A stretch of 64,000 bases of DNA from Pseudomonas azerbaijanoccidentalis (GTDB lineage Bacteria; Pseudomonadota; Gammaproteobacteria; Pseudomonadales; Pseudomonadaceae), in assembly GCF_019145495.1 (NCBI RefSeq), contig NZ_JAHSTU010000002.1:248001-312000 (forward strand), read 5' to 3'. Numbering within the stretch: the first letter of the stretch is position 1; each line of letters starts with the position of its first letter. The notes under the pieces were generated by a model. The model searched no databases. It saw only the letters and a list, made by a program, of their open reading frames with translations, and was not told the origin of the DNA. The position numbers and the translations under genes are program-made. This document shows, in pieces, positions 8,500-17,241 of this stretch.

Positions 8500-9645
8500 T
8501 TACAGACAAGTGGCCAGTACCCGCACAAGCTTTTGTGCGCGCGGATCCATCAAGACGTACGGCCCCAGTGTATTTGTCACAAAACCGAAAGCCACATCGT
8601 GCTCCGGGTCAGCAAAACCGATGGAGCCCCCGGCACCCGGATGTCCGAACGCTCGCGGGCCCAGGCCGAATGTCGCGTTGGGCACATCCGGTTGATCGAG
8701 CATGCAACCCAGGCCGAAACGGGTCCGGGTCAGCAGTGTCTTGTCTTCGCCGAGGCTGTGTTCACGGGTCAATTCGTCGAGCATTTCGCTTTCCAGCAGG
8801 CTGCCATCGAGCAAACCGGCGTAGAACCCGGCCAGACTGCGAGCATTGCCGTGGCCATTGGCCGCCGGCTGTTGCATGCGCCGCCATTCCGGTTTGTTGG
8901 TGCTGGTCAGCACCGACGGTGGATTGGTGAATGCGCGGGTGGTCATGGCCGTTGGCTCACGCATAGTCACTTGCAACAGGCGCTGGGCGGCGGCATCGCC
9001 AACGTTGCCCTTGCCGCGAGCGATGTGCGCCACGCGGTGAAACTCTTCATCGGCCAGACCGACGTGGAAATCCAGGCCCAACGGCTTGGCGACCCGCGCC
9101 ACAATCGATTCACCCGGACCGCGCCCGTCAGCCCGGCGCAGCAATTCGCCAACCAGCCAACCGTAGGTGATGGCCGCATAACCGTGGCCGTCACCCGGTG
9201 TCCACCAAGGAGCCTCGGCGGCCAACGCGTCGACCATGGTTTGCCAATCGTAAAGGGCTTCGGGCGCCAGCAGCTCGCGCAGTGCCGGCAGGCCAGCCTG
9301 ATGGCACAGCAGCTGACGCAGGGTCACGGCTTCTTTGCCCGCCGCGGCGAATTCCGGCCAGTAGCGGGCGACTGGTGTGTCCAGTTGCAGCTTGCCTTCG
9401 GCGACCAGTTGCAGCGCGGTCACGGCGGTAAACGTTTTGGTGCAGGAAAACAGGTTGGCGATGGTGTCGCTGTGCCAGGCCTCGGCGCCATCCTTATCGG
9501 CGGTGCCGGACCAGAGGTCGAGCACGGTTTCGCCACCGATCTTGATGCACAACGCCGCGCCACGTTCCTGGGGATCGTCGAACAGCGCCGCGAATGCCTC
9601 GCGCACTGCCTCGAACTTAAGCTCGTAATGACCCTGAATCTGCAC
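8500..9645 (-). CDS. Serine hydrolase, beta-lactamase/EstB family
   Basis: A 381-residue class C beta-lactamase-fold hydrolase. The nucleophile motif S67-C-T-K70 (FSCTKTFTA), a tyrosine motif region (YAAITYGWLVGE) and the late HPGAGGSIGF loop are all present. Family members include esterases such as EstB; the substrate is unknown. I chose the GTG at 9645 because GGGGAG lies just upstream; the frame stays open to 9792, where it would run into a REP element. No signal peptide, so probably cytoplasmic. A weak hairpin (GGGTTCC/GGGAACCC, about 8469-8489) follows the stop. Confidence 0.87.
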   Translation of the reverse strand: MQIQGHYELKFEAVREAFAALFDDPQERGAALCIKIGGETVLDLWSGTADKDGAEAWHSDTIANLFSCTKTFTAVTALQLVAEGKLQLDTPVARYWPEFAAAGKEAVTLRQLLCHQAGLPALRELLAPEALYDWQTMVDALAAEAPWWTPGDGHGYAAITYGWLVGELLRRADGRGPGESIVARVAKPLGLDFHVGLADEEFHRVAHIARGKGNVGDAAAQRLLQVTMREPTAMTTRAFTNPPSVLTSTNKPEWRRMQQPAANGHGNARSLAGFYAGLLDGSLLESEMLDELTREHSLGEDKTLLTRTRFGLGCMLDQPDVPNATFGLGPRAFGHPGAGGSIGFADPEHDVAFGFVTNTLGPYVLMDPRAQKLVRVLATCL

Positions 9646-9750
9646 CCGCAACTCCCCGGATAAACGCTCTACAAAGTGGCCCGCATTGTTCCAGCCCTTG
9701 AGGGTTTTGGGAACAGGGTCGGGCCGGGCGGTCAATTGAAGATCAAGATC

Positions 9751-9826
9751 AAAAGATTGCAGCCTGCGGCAGTTCCTAGCATGGCAATGCATTCATCCTG
9801 TAGGAGCTGCCGCAGGCTGCGATCTT
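9751..9826. repeat. REPIN
   Basis: Imperfect inverted pair of REP arms (AAAAGATTGCAGCCTGCGGC and, opposite, GTAGGAGCTGCCGCAGGCTG). The left arm has diverged (ATTG, AGTTCC). It lies between the stop of the GH50-like gene and the start of the serine hydrolase, both on the minus strand. Confidence 0.9.
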
Positions 9827-9840
9827 GGCGGCCACAGCTT

Positions 9841-12342
9841 TTAGTGACCTTTACCGGAATGCCCACCCGCGCCCTTCCCCGGGCCTTTGCCGGCATTGGC
9901 TTCTCTGCCGCCTTCGGCGTCGTGGGTGGCCTTGTTCGCCTCGGCGGCGGCTTTCTCGGCTTCCTTGGCCAACTGATCGATGGCGGTCAGGTTGCTTTTG
10001 CGCACGCTGTCGACGAAGCCCTGGAATGGCAGATCGGTAATGCCCACCAGGCCAAAATGCCCGTTTTCACCGTCGAGCAAACGCCCGGTGACCGGTTGAT
10101 CGAGGTACTGGAACCAGTGCACGCCGACCACCGACGGTTCGCTCAACGCCTGTTTGAGGAAGTTTGCATAGGCCGGGCCGCGGTCTTCTTCCTTATCCAG
10201 TTGCGTCACGCCGCCCCAGAACGGGCCGCGGTCCGTGGAGCCGAAGTTGAATTCGGTAATCAACACCGGTTTGTCCAAAGCACGCAGCTTGGCGAAGTCA
10301 TAACCGTCCTGCGGTTGCAGGGTGTACATATTGAAGCTCAATACATCGCAATACTGGGCGCAGGACTGCACGGCTTCCGGTGTGCTGATGGCGAAACGGC
10401 CGCCGAGCAACAACTGGTTCGGCGCGTGCCATTTGAGCGAATCGGAAATGGTCTTGAAATAAGTGTCGGCGAACACTTTCTGGAAGTATTTGAAGTCGGC
10501 TTCGATTTCCGGGTGCTCGGCGCTCGGCAGCGGCGGAATGAACCCCGGGTCTTCCATCAATTCCCAAGCAGGCAGATCAATGCCCCAGGCTTTCGACAAG
10601 CCTGCCTGGTTGCGGTACTTGTCACGCAATTGCTTGAGGAACGCGCGCTTGGCCGGCACATCGGTGGTCATTTTCAAGGTGCCGTAGGCCAAGGCATAGC
10701 GGGCTTTCGGGTCATCGCCGGGACCGGCCCAGGCCAGCTCGTTGTCGGCGTAGTAACCGATCAGCCATGGATCGTCGCGGTGGTCCCGGGCGGCGATGGC
10801 CACGGCGCGTTCGGTGGCCATGGCGAAACGCGGGTCGAACGGGTCAGGCATGCCACCCCACCAGTCGCTACCGGTGCTGATGCTGGCGTAATCGCCGACG
10901 ATCGACAGCGGCAAGGTGTATGGCACTCGGTCCGCGTTGGCCAATGTTGGCGCGCTCCAGTTACCCACAGTGTTGAAACCCCAGGCTTGCAAACGGTCGA
11001 GGGTGTGGTTGGTCCAGCGTTTTTCGTCGAACGCCACTTTGCAAGGTTCAGCAGGCGCAGGCTCGGCGGATTTGGCCGCCGTGGCGTCGCTGGCATCGGT
11101 TCTGGCCGCTTCGGCCACACCGGATTCAGCACTCGAAGGCGCTACCGGTTGTTCGGCGGCTTTTTCTGCCGTTGCCTCCACCGCGTCAGCCTTGGCGGCA
11201 GCGGCTACACCGGCCTTGGTTTCGCTGCCCAGTGCACAAGGGTCGCCGTACAGGCGCTGCAAGTTAGCCCCGTAAAAATCGTACCAGCGACCGAAGTTGA
11301 AGCCTCGTCCCTGATCGACACCGTTGCCGCCGCGGTTATCCCCTTCGCCAAAATGGCTGGCCAACGGTTCCTCAGCCTTGGGCAAGGATTCGAACATCCA
11401 CTCGCGACCGGCGACGTACGTCGGGTTGACGTCTGCGGTGACGGTGTTGACGCCCAGCGAATAGAACGGATGCCCTTCAGGCGTCACCAGATACCAGCGA
11501 CCGTCGCGTTTCTCGGTGCGGAAAAAGCCGCTGGCCTTGAACGCCGGGCCTTTGTTCCAGCCGCCGAACTTGTCCAGTGACGACTTTTCGCGCTCGGCCA
11601 GCCAGGTTTTCAGCTGTTGCTGTTCCTTGGCGGCGGCGCTTTTCAGCTGTTCATCGTTATTGACCTTCTCCGGCCATTTGGCCCGGGTCGATTGGCCATA
11701 AGCATCCACCAGCCCGCCATATACGGCCTTGGTTATGGACTCGCCATCCTGCACGCCAAAGCGTTCCAGCAAGATGCTTTGGGCGACTTTCGGTTGATCC
11801 ATCGACACGCTCACCGATACCACTTGGCTGCGGTTGAGTTCACCGGTGCTGCTGGTCAGCAGGATGCGCTGACCGTCGATTGTCATTGGCATGGGTGGCC
11901 CGGCTTTCATGCCCTGGCCCAGCGGCGACGTTGGCTGCAACGGAACCAGCAGGGTTTGCGCCGGCCCGGCCGGCAGATCGACGCGGCTGACCAGGGTTTT
12001 GCCATCGTTGCTCTGGATGGTCACGTACAGGGTCACGGCCCAGTTCATGGCGCTCTGGATCCGCAGGCTCATCACGCCCGATTGCGACCAGTCCCAGGCC
12101 CCGGTCTGCGGGGTCAGGCGCAGGGTCGGCTTGGCCACCGGGTTGAACGTCACCCGGCGCAGCACCTCACCCTCGGCGGTTTGCTCGGCGTTGGATTGCG
12201 GCAGGCTGGCGTCCTGAGTCGCCACCTGGACCACGTCGGCGGGGCGTACAAAGTTGAACAGCGTCTGCTGTCCGGCAGGGGCGGCCAGCAAGGGCGTTGC
12301 GAACAACAGGGCAAAAACAGCAGGCAACGAACGGCGAATCAT
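9841..12342 (-). CDS. Secreted GH50 agarase-like glycoside hydrolase
   Basis: 833 residues with signal peptide MIRRSLPAVFALLFATPLLA. A beta-sandwich-like N-terminal half is followed by a TIM-barrel-like region with motifs of family GH50 beta-agarases: GYYADNELAW (candidate acid/base Glu about 535) and LITEFNFGSTDRG (candidate nucleophile Glu about 697). Residues about 377-434 are an Ala/Glu/Thr-rich low-complexity insertion, and the last 15 residues are a Gly/Lys/His tail. AGGGAG precedes the start, with a rather long spacing; an ATG 30 bases upstream is an alternative. Agar is not an obvious substrate for a soil pseudomonad, so the target may be another galactan or exopolysaccharide. Confidence 0.8.
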   Translation of the reverse strand: MIRRSLPAVFALLFATPLLAAPAGQQTLFNFVRPADVVQVATQDASLPQSNAEQTAEGEVLRRVTFNPVAKPTLRLTPQTGAWDWSQSGVMSLRIQSAMNWAVTLYVTIQSNDGKTLVSRVDLPAGPAQTLLVPLQPTSPLGQGMKAGPPMPMTIDGQRILLTSSTGELNRSQVVSVSVSMDQPKVAQSILLERFGVQDGESITKAVYGGLVDAYGQSTRAKWPEKVNNDEQLKSAAAKEQQQLKTWLAEREKSSLDKFGGWNKGPAFKASGFFRTEKRDGRWYLVTPEGHPFYSLGVNTVTADVNPTYVAGREWMFESLPKAEEPLASHFGEGDNRGGNGVDQGRGFNFGRWYDFYGANLQRLYGDPCALGSETKAGVAAAAKADAVEATAEKAAEQPVAPSSAESGVAEAARTDASDATAAKSAEPAPAEPCKVAFDEKRWTNHTLDRLQAWGFNTVGNWSAPTLANADRVPYTLPLSIVGDYASISTGSDWWGGMPDPFDPRFAMATERAVAIAARDHRDDPWLIGYYADNELAWAGPGDDPKARYALAYGTLKMTTDVPAKRAFLKQLRDKYRNQAGLSKAWGIDLPAWELMEDPGFIPPLPSAEHPEIEADFKYFQKVFADTYFKTISDSLKWHAPNQLLLGGRFAISTPEAVQSCAQYCDVLSFNMYTLQPQDGYDFAKLRALDKPVLITEFNFGSTDRGPFWGGVTQLDKEEDRGPAYANFLKQALSEPSVVGVHWFQYLDQPVTGRLLDGENGHFGLVGITDLPFQGFVDSVRKSNLTAIDQLAKEAEKAAAEANKATHDAEGGREANAGKGPGKGAGGHSGKGH

Positions 12343-12438
12343 GAGAACGAAATTCTCCCTAACGACCTTCAATGGGCCAATGGAAAAGCGATGGCTGAAA
12401 GATAGACAACGCGGTGGGCAAAACTGCCCACCGGTGTT

Positions 12439-14583
12439 TCAGGAAATTTCACGTCGGAAAGGAGGCAACGCATTGAGGATCGCTTTGCCATAACGCTGGG
12501 TCACCAGACGCCGGTCGAGCAAAGTGATGGTGCCGCGGTCTTCTTCGGTACGCAGCAAGCGCCCGCAGGCCTGTACCAGTTTCAGCGAGGCATCCGGCAC
12601 CGAGATCTCCATGAACGGATTGCCACCACGGGCTTCGATCCATTCGGCCAGTGCCGCTTCGACCGGATCATCCGGCACCGAGAACGGAATCTTGGCGATG
12701 ACCACGTGCTCGCAATAGGCGCCGGGCAAGTCGACCCCTTCGGCAAAGCTTGCCAGGCCGAACAACACGCTGGAATCACCGCCATCGACCCGCGCCTTGT
12801 GCTTGTTCAGGGTTTCCTGTTTCGACAGGTTGCCTTGAATGAACACCTGCTTGCGCCAGTCCCGGTCGAGACCGTCGAACACGTCCTGCATTTGCTTGCG
12901 CGACGAGAACAGCACCAGCGTACCGCGCGAGCCTTCGACCAGGTCCGGCAGATCGCGGATGATCGCGGCGGTATGCGCTGCGGCATCCCGCGGATCGGCG
13001 TTGAGGTTCGGCACCCGCAGCACACCCGCATCAGCGTGATGGAACGGGCTCGGCACTACGGCGGTGACGGCTTTTTTCGGCAGACCGGCGCGCATGCGGA
13101 AACGGTCGAACGTGCCGAGGGCGGTCAGGGTCGCCGAGGTAACCAGGCAGCCATAAGCCACGTTCCAGAGGTTGCGCCGGAGCATTTCCGCCGCGAGGAT
13201 CGGGCTGGCGTTGACCTCGATGTCGAACAGCGAACCGCTTTCGGCAAGCGTCAACCAACGGGCCATGGGCGGGTTGTCTTCCGGGTCTTCAGCGGTGAAC
13301 GCGACCCACAACTCCCAGTTGCCCGAAGAACGCGACAAGAGGCTGCCGAACAGTGGATACCACTCTTCGGCCTGGTTGCTGGCGATGCCGATGTTGACCT
13401 CGCCATCCATGCCTTCCTTGAGCAATTCGGTCAGGCGCGTGAACAGGTCAGTCAGACGGGCAAAGCCTTTCTTCAATTCGGTGCCCATCTCGCGCATGTG
13501 CTCGGGAATCACCCCGCCGACGAACCGATGACGCGGGCGTTCGCGGCCTTCGACGTCTTCACCGGGTTTGAAATCGGCGGCTTGCTCGCAGGCGGTGAAC
13601 ATGAACTGCTGTTGGGTCTTGATCTCCCGCGCCAGCTCCGGCACCTGTTCGATCAACTTGCCCAAATCGCCAGGCAACGGGTGTTGCGCCAGCAATTTGG
13701 TGAGGTTCTTCGCGGTGGTTTCCAGCCAGTCGGCGGTGGAGCGCAGGCGTGTGTAATGAGCAAAGTGGCCGATGGCTTTGTCCGGCAGGTGGTGGCCTTC
13801 GTCGAACACATAGATGGTGTCACGGGGGTCCGGCAACACCGCGCCGCCGCCCAACGCCAGGTCGGCCAGCACCATGTCGTGGTTGGTGACGATCACGTCG
13901 ACCTTGCCCATGCCTTCGCGAGCCTTGTAGAAGGCGCATTGGCCGAAGTTCGGGCAATGGCGATTGGTGCATTGGCTGTGATCGGTGGTCAGGCGCGCCC
14001 AGTCGGCGTCTTCGAGCGCGGTGGACCAACTGTCGCGGTCGCCGTCCCACTTATTACCGGCGAGCTTCTCGATCATGCTGGTGAACAGCTTCTGGCTGGC
14101 CTCATCGACCTCGATCTTGAAGCCTTCTTCTTCGAACAGCTGGGCTGTGGCGGTTTGCGCGTGGCCTTCTTGCAGCAACATGTCGAGCTTGGACAGGCAC
14201 ATGTAGCGCCCGCGGCCCTTGGCCAGGGCGAAGCTGAAGTTCAGCCCGCTGTTGCGCATCAGGTCGGGCAAATCCTTGTAGACGATTTGCTCTTGCAGGG
14301 CGACGGTCGCGGTGGCGATCACCAGGCGCTTGCCGGCAGCCTTCGCGGTCGGGATCGCGGCCAGGCTGTAGGCCACGGTCTTGCCGGTACCGGTGCCGGC
14401 TTCCACCGCGACAATCGCGGGGTCGCCACTGCGCCGACCTTCGTCGTCGGTGTCGATATCACCGAGGACTTTGGCAACTTCGGCGATCATCAGGCGTTGG
14501 CCGTAGCGCGGCTTGAGGCTCTTGGCTTCGAGAAAACGCGAATAGGCGCCCTGGATCGTTGTTTTGAGTTCGGTGCTGATCAT
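12439..14583 (-). CDS. dinG: ATP-dependent DNA helicase DinG
   Basis: A 714-residue XPD-like 5'-3' helicase that unwinds R-loops and damaged or blocked structures. It shows Walker A EAGTGTGKT (61-69), the DEGH box (261-264), and four cysteines for the iron-sulfur cluster: C129, C205, C210 and C216 (in GRYMCLSK and CTNRHCPNFGQC). The late motif QACGRLLRTEEDRG is also present. The length matches E. coli DinG (716). A LexA-type box lies 22 bases upstream of the ATG. The GH50-like gene follows 97 bases downstream on the same strand but looks functionally unrelated. Confidence 0.96.
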   Translation of the reverse strand: MISTELKTTIQGAYSRFLEAKSLKPRYGQRLMIAEVAKVLGDIDTDDEGRRSGDPAIVAVEAGTGTGKTVAYSLAAIPTAKAAGKRLVIATATVALQEQIVYKDLPDLMRNSGLNFSFALAKGRGRYMCLSKLDMLLQEGHAQTATAQLFEEEGFKIEVDEASQKLFTSMIEKLAGNKWDGDRDSWSTALEDADWARLTTDHSQCTNRHCPNFGQCAFYKAREGMGKVDVIVTNHDMVLADLALGGGAVLPDPRDTIYVFDEGHHLPDKAIGHFAHYTRLRSTADWLETTAKNLTKLLAQHPLPGDLGKLIEQVPELAREIKTQQQFMFTACEQAADFKPGEDVEGRERPRHRFVGGVIPEHMREMGTELKKGFARLTDLFTRLTELLKEGMDGEVNIGIASNQAEEWYPLFGSLLSRSSGNWELWVAFTAEDPEDNPPMARWLTLAESGSLFDIEVNASPILAAEMLRRNLWNVAYGCLVTSATLTALGTFDRFRMRAGLPKKAVTAVVPSPFHHADAGVLRVPNLNADPRDAAAHTAAIIRDLPDLVEGSRGTLVLFSSRKQMQDVFDGLDRDWRKQVFIQGNLSKQETLNKHKARVDGGDSSVLFGLASFAEGVDLPGAYCEHVVIAKIPFSVPDDPVEAALAEWIEARGGNPFMEISVPDASLKLVQACGRLLRTEEDRGTITLLDRRLVTQRYGKAILNALPPFRREIS

Positions 14584-14605
14584 TGATTGTCGGGCGCAAA
14601 AAACG

Positions 14606-14621
14606 CTGGATAAATTTTCAG
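14606..14621. promoter_or_regulatory. Putative LexA (SOS) box upstream of dinG
   Basis: CTGGATAAATTTTCAG fits CTG-N10-CAG with an AT-rich centre. It begins 22 bases upstream of the dinG start, where LexA would block transcription. SOS control of dinG is known in E. coli; here it is inferred from the site. Confidence 0.75.
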
Positions 14622-14682
14622 TGGTTCGGTTCGGCGGCTATCATACCCCGCTAATGAATCCCGCGCAGAACGGAGTACCTGA

Positions 14683-15147
14683 ATGACCGCTTTTAGCCTT
14701 GTTTATAGCCTGCATGTCCTCGCCGCGCTGGTGTGGGTTGGCGGCATGTTTTTCGCCTGGATGGTCTTGCGCCCCGCGGCGATTACGGCGCTGGAGGGCC
14801 CTGCCCGTTTGAAGCTGTGGGTAGAAGTGTTTCAAGGTTTTTTCCGCTGGGTCTGGGGCGCGGTGGTGCTGTTGCCCGTCAGCGGTGTGGTCATGCTGAA
14901 TATGAATTTCAACGGTTTTGAACACGCGCCACGCTACGTGCAAGTGATGATGGGTTTGTTTGTGGTGATGACGGCGCTGTTCATCCGGATCCAGGCGTTG
15001 CTGCTGCCGGAGTTACGCACGGCCGTACAAGCGCAGGACTGGCCGACAGGGGCTACGGTGCTGGGGAGGATTCGTCGATTGGTGGGGATTAATTTGCTGG
15101 TGGGGTTGGTGGTCGTGACGATTGCTGCGGTGCGGCCAATGTTCTAG
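14683..15147 (+). CDS. CopD-family membrane protein
   Basis: A 154-residue protein with four predicted membrane helices. The N-terminal helix SLHVLAALVWVGGMFFAWMV matches the histidine-containing first helix of the CopD/YceJ-like family, sometimes linked to copper or haem handling. No copper genes are adjacent, so a specific role cannot be claimed. It is transcribed divergently from dinG (99 bases apart) and ends at a REPIN. Confidence 0.8.
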   Translation: MTAFSLVYSLHVLAALVWVGGMFFAWMVLRPAAITALEGPARLKLWVEVFQGFFRWVWGAVVLLPVSGVVMLNMNFNGFEHAPRYVQVMMGLFVVMTALFIRIQALLLPELRTAVQAQDWPTGATVLGRIRRLVGINLLVGLVVVTIAAVRPMF

Positions 15148-15157
15148 GCAATCACGT

Positions 15158-15242
15158 TGTAGGAGCTGCCGCAGGCTGCGATCTTTTGATGTTGCCTTTT
15201 CGGAGCAAGATCAAAAGATCGCAGCCTGCGGCAGCTCCTACA
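15158..15242. repeat. REPIN
   Basis: Inverted pair with arms TGTAGGAGCTGCCGCAGGCT (from 15158) and AAAAGATCGCAGCCTGCGGC (ending at 15242). It lies between the convergent CopD-like and collagen-like genes. Confidence 0.94.
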
Positions 15243-15261
15243 GTGCATCTTCAGGCGTTGC

Positions 15262-16020
15262 TTACAACCGCTGCACCGTCACCGAACCCGCGGCGCCAGC
15301 AGCTCCCGGTTGGCCATCAGCGCCCGGTTTGCCACTCTTGCCGCCATCGGCCTTGTAGACGAAACAGCCCTTCGCTTTACCGCCCGCCCCCGGTTTGCCA
15401 CCAGGACCTGCCACGCCACCGGCACCGCCAGTGACCTGGACCTTGATCTGTTCTGCCGGGTAATCATGCGGCACCGCCAACTTCACCAGTGCTCCCGGTG
15501 CGCCTGGCTGACCATCACTGCCGTCGCTGCCATCGGCACCTCGGCCGGCCTGCCCCCAAGTGCAGCCCGGGGCCTGACCATTGGCCCCGTCAAGGCCGAC
15601 AAACCCTGGCGCACCCGCACCGCCGCGCGCGTCGACGATCAATTGTGGAGCATTGAGTGTCTTGATCTGCAGATTCAGATTGCGCCCGGAGCGGGCCGCT
15701 TTCTGATAAGTGCCGGGGGCGCCACGCGCAGTAATCTGGCTGCCTTCGGCCAGCTCGGCGCGGCTGACTTTCAATTCCAGCGCCTGTTCACTCGGCACGA
15801 TGGCGATCCGCGCATCACGCCCCAGGTGCAGTTCGCCAACGGTCACTTCGGTCACGTTCGACGGGATCAGCAACGTGCCGTAGTCCGCCACTTCCAGGCG
15901 TTCCAGCTGCAAGGTGCTGGTGGTGTTGGGCAAACGCATCAGCGAGTTGGTTTCGACGCTCACCACCTGGGCGCAGGCCAATGGGCTGATGAGTGCGGCG
16001 AGCAGACAGAGTTTACGCAT
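15262..16020 (-). CDS. Secreted collagen-like protein
   Basis: 252 residues with signal MRKLCLLAALISPLACA. The middle is a beta-rich stretch (LERLEVADYGTLLIPSNVTE and following, about residues 40-105) resembling a beta-helix. Gly-X-Y collagen-like blocks come later: GADGSDGSDGQPGAPGA and GKSGKPGADGQPGAAGAAGS, with other Gly-rich loops and two separate cysteines (PGCTWG, KGCFVY). The start is favoured by the signal peptide and by an 8-base overlap with the 3' end of the DUF1145 gene, suggesting translational coupling. Function is unknown; it may be a surface or matrix structural protein. Confidence 0.78.
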   Translation of the reverse strand: MRKLCLLAALISPLACAQVVSVETNSLMRLPNTTSTLQLERLEVADYGTLLIPSNVTEVTVGELHLGRDARIAIVPSEQALELKVSRAELAEGSQITARGAPGTYQKAARSGRNLNLQIKTLNAPQLIVDARGGAGAPGFVGLDGANGQAPGCTWGQAGRGADGSDGSDGQPGAPGALVKLAVPHDYPAEQIKVQVTGGAGGVAGPGGKPGAGGKAKGCFVYKADGGKSGKPGADGQPGAAGAAGSVTVQRL

Positions 16021-16291
16021 GGGAAGCCTTAGATGCGGTGGGAGCGGGAATGGTTTGCAGGTGGAAAACGCCGAAAACGACAATCTTCAGGCGATCACGC
16101 CAAGGGTGGGCGCGGCCTTTGAGGCTGCGGTTGCAAAATAGCGCTTCAAGCAGATGGAGGATTGCCAGAACACCGCCGGACAGTTCGACCAGCAGGTGCA
16201 GCGGATGGACAAACGGGATGAGCTGATTGACCAGCACCACCAGCCAGAACAGCAGGGTCAACAGCTTCCCCAGCCCCCAGATCACCTTCAT
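16013..16291 (-). CDS. DUF1145 small inner-membrane protein
   Basis: 92 residues with two hydrophobic segments (LGKLLTLLFWLVVLVNQLIPF and LLVELSGGVLAILHLLEALFC), followed by a basic stretch and a Pro/Ala tail. This matches the DUF1145 family, whose function is not known. Its last codons overlap the start of the collagen-like gene, so the two are very likely one transcription unit. Confidence 0.82.
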   Translation of the reverse strand: MKVIWGLGKLLTLLFWLVVLVNQLIPFVHPLHLLVELSGGVLAILHLLEALFCNRSLKGRAHPWRDRLKIVVFGVFHLQTIPAPTASKASHA

Positions 16292-16438
16292 ACGCCCCTC
16301 GATGAGAATTATTCTTTGCGCGCACAGTAACGGCTTCCACGCGGGATAAGCCAGAGGGTGAGCGAAAATTCTTCATGAAGATCGCCGAATGGCCGTCGAA
16401 ACGCGGGTAATCCGCGCTCGACAGCTCTAATCCGCGGC

Positions 16439-17152
16439 TCAGCGATTGATGTGCAATTCCACGCGACGGTTTTTCGCGCGCCCTTCTTCGGTTTCGTTAT
16501 CGGCCACTGGCTGGCTTTCACCCTTGCCCTCGCTGGTGAGTTTGTTCGGTGCTACACCCTGGGCCAACAGATACTCCGCAACGCTGCTGGCGCGACGCTC
16601 CGAAAGACGCTGGTTATAGCTGTCCGAACCGACGCTGTCGGTATGACCGATCACCTTGATGCTCACCACGTCGGCGTCCTCCAGTTTGCCCATGATCGCA
16701 TCGAGTTCGCTTTTCGCGGTCGGGGTCAGGTCCGACTTATCGAAGCCAAAGAACACGTCGTTGCTCAAGGTGATGACTTCAGGCGCCACAGGTTCGGCCG
16801 GTTTCACGCTGGCCGGGTATTGCGGCAATGGGCAACCGTGATGTTCCACAGGGGTGTTGGCCGGGGTGTCGGGGCAGCGATCGCGGCGGTCAAACACGCC
16901 ATCGTCGTCTTCGTCACCATCCTGGGCGTAACAGATCAAGCCACCGGTCAAAATACCGAGCGCCGCTCCACCGGCCGCCCAACCGCTACTTTCGATAGCG
17001 CCCAAGCCTCCGCCGACCAGTCCGCCAAGAAGGCTGCAGATCGGCCAGGTACGTTGATTGAGGGGGGCAGTGCCATCGCTGTGAGTAGCGCAACCGGTTA
17101 ACAGGCTGCCCAGCAGCAGAACCGGTAAGACGGTCCGTGTGAGATTGCTCAT
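16439..17152 (-). CDS. OmpA-family lipoprotein (first of a tandem pair)
   Basis: 237 residues: lipoprotein signal ending at Cys21 (SLLTGC), a glycine-zipper segment at about 42-72 (LLGGLVGGGLGAIESSGWAA), a calcium-type acidic repeat DGDEDDDGVFDRRDRCPDTP (thrombospondin-3-like), and a C-terminal OmpA peptidoglycan-binding domain (VIGHTDSVGSDSYNQRLSER, AKNRRVELHINR). It is an outer-membrane lipoprotein likely tied to peptidoglycan. The gene at 17242 is a clear paralogue with the same domain order, 89 bases away on the same strand. Confidence 0.92.
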   Translation of the reverse strand: MSNLTRTVLPVLLLGSLLTGCATHSDGTAPLNQRTWPICSLLGGLVGGGLGAIESSGWAAGGAALGILTGGLICYAQDGDEDDDGVFDRRDRCPDTPANTPVEHHGCPLPQYPASVKPAEPVAPEVITLSNDVFFGFDKSDLTPTAKSELDAIMGKLEDADVVSIKVIGHTDSVGSDSYNQRLSERRASSVAEYLLAQGVAPNKLTSEGKGESQPVADNETEEGRAKNRRVELHINR

Positions 17153-17241
17153 TTTGAAAGCTCCTGTGTCACCGGCCGATGCCGGTTACACAGGAGTAAA
17201 GACCCGCATCCGCGACTGCACAAGCCGCGGATGCAAGGGAC

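Noticed and set aside
9676..11580. 634-residue plus-strand frame opposite the GH50-like gene
   Set aside because: Antisense to a gene with catalytic motifs and signal peptide; composition is typical of a shadow frame.
12706..14586. Long plus-strand frame (626 residues) opposite dinG
   Set aside because: It lies fully opposite a clear gene, shows no family motif, and high G+C DNA gives such shadow frames.
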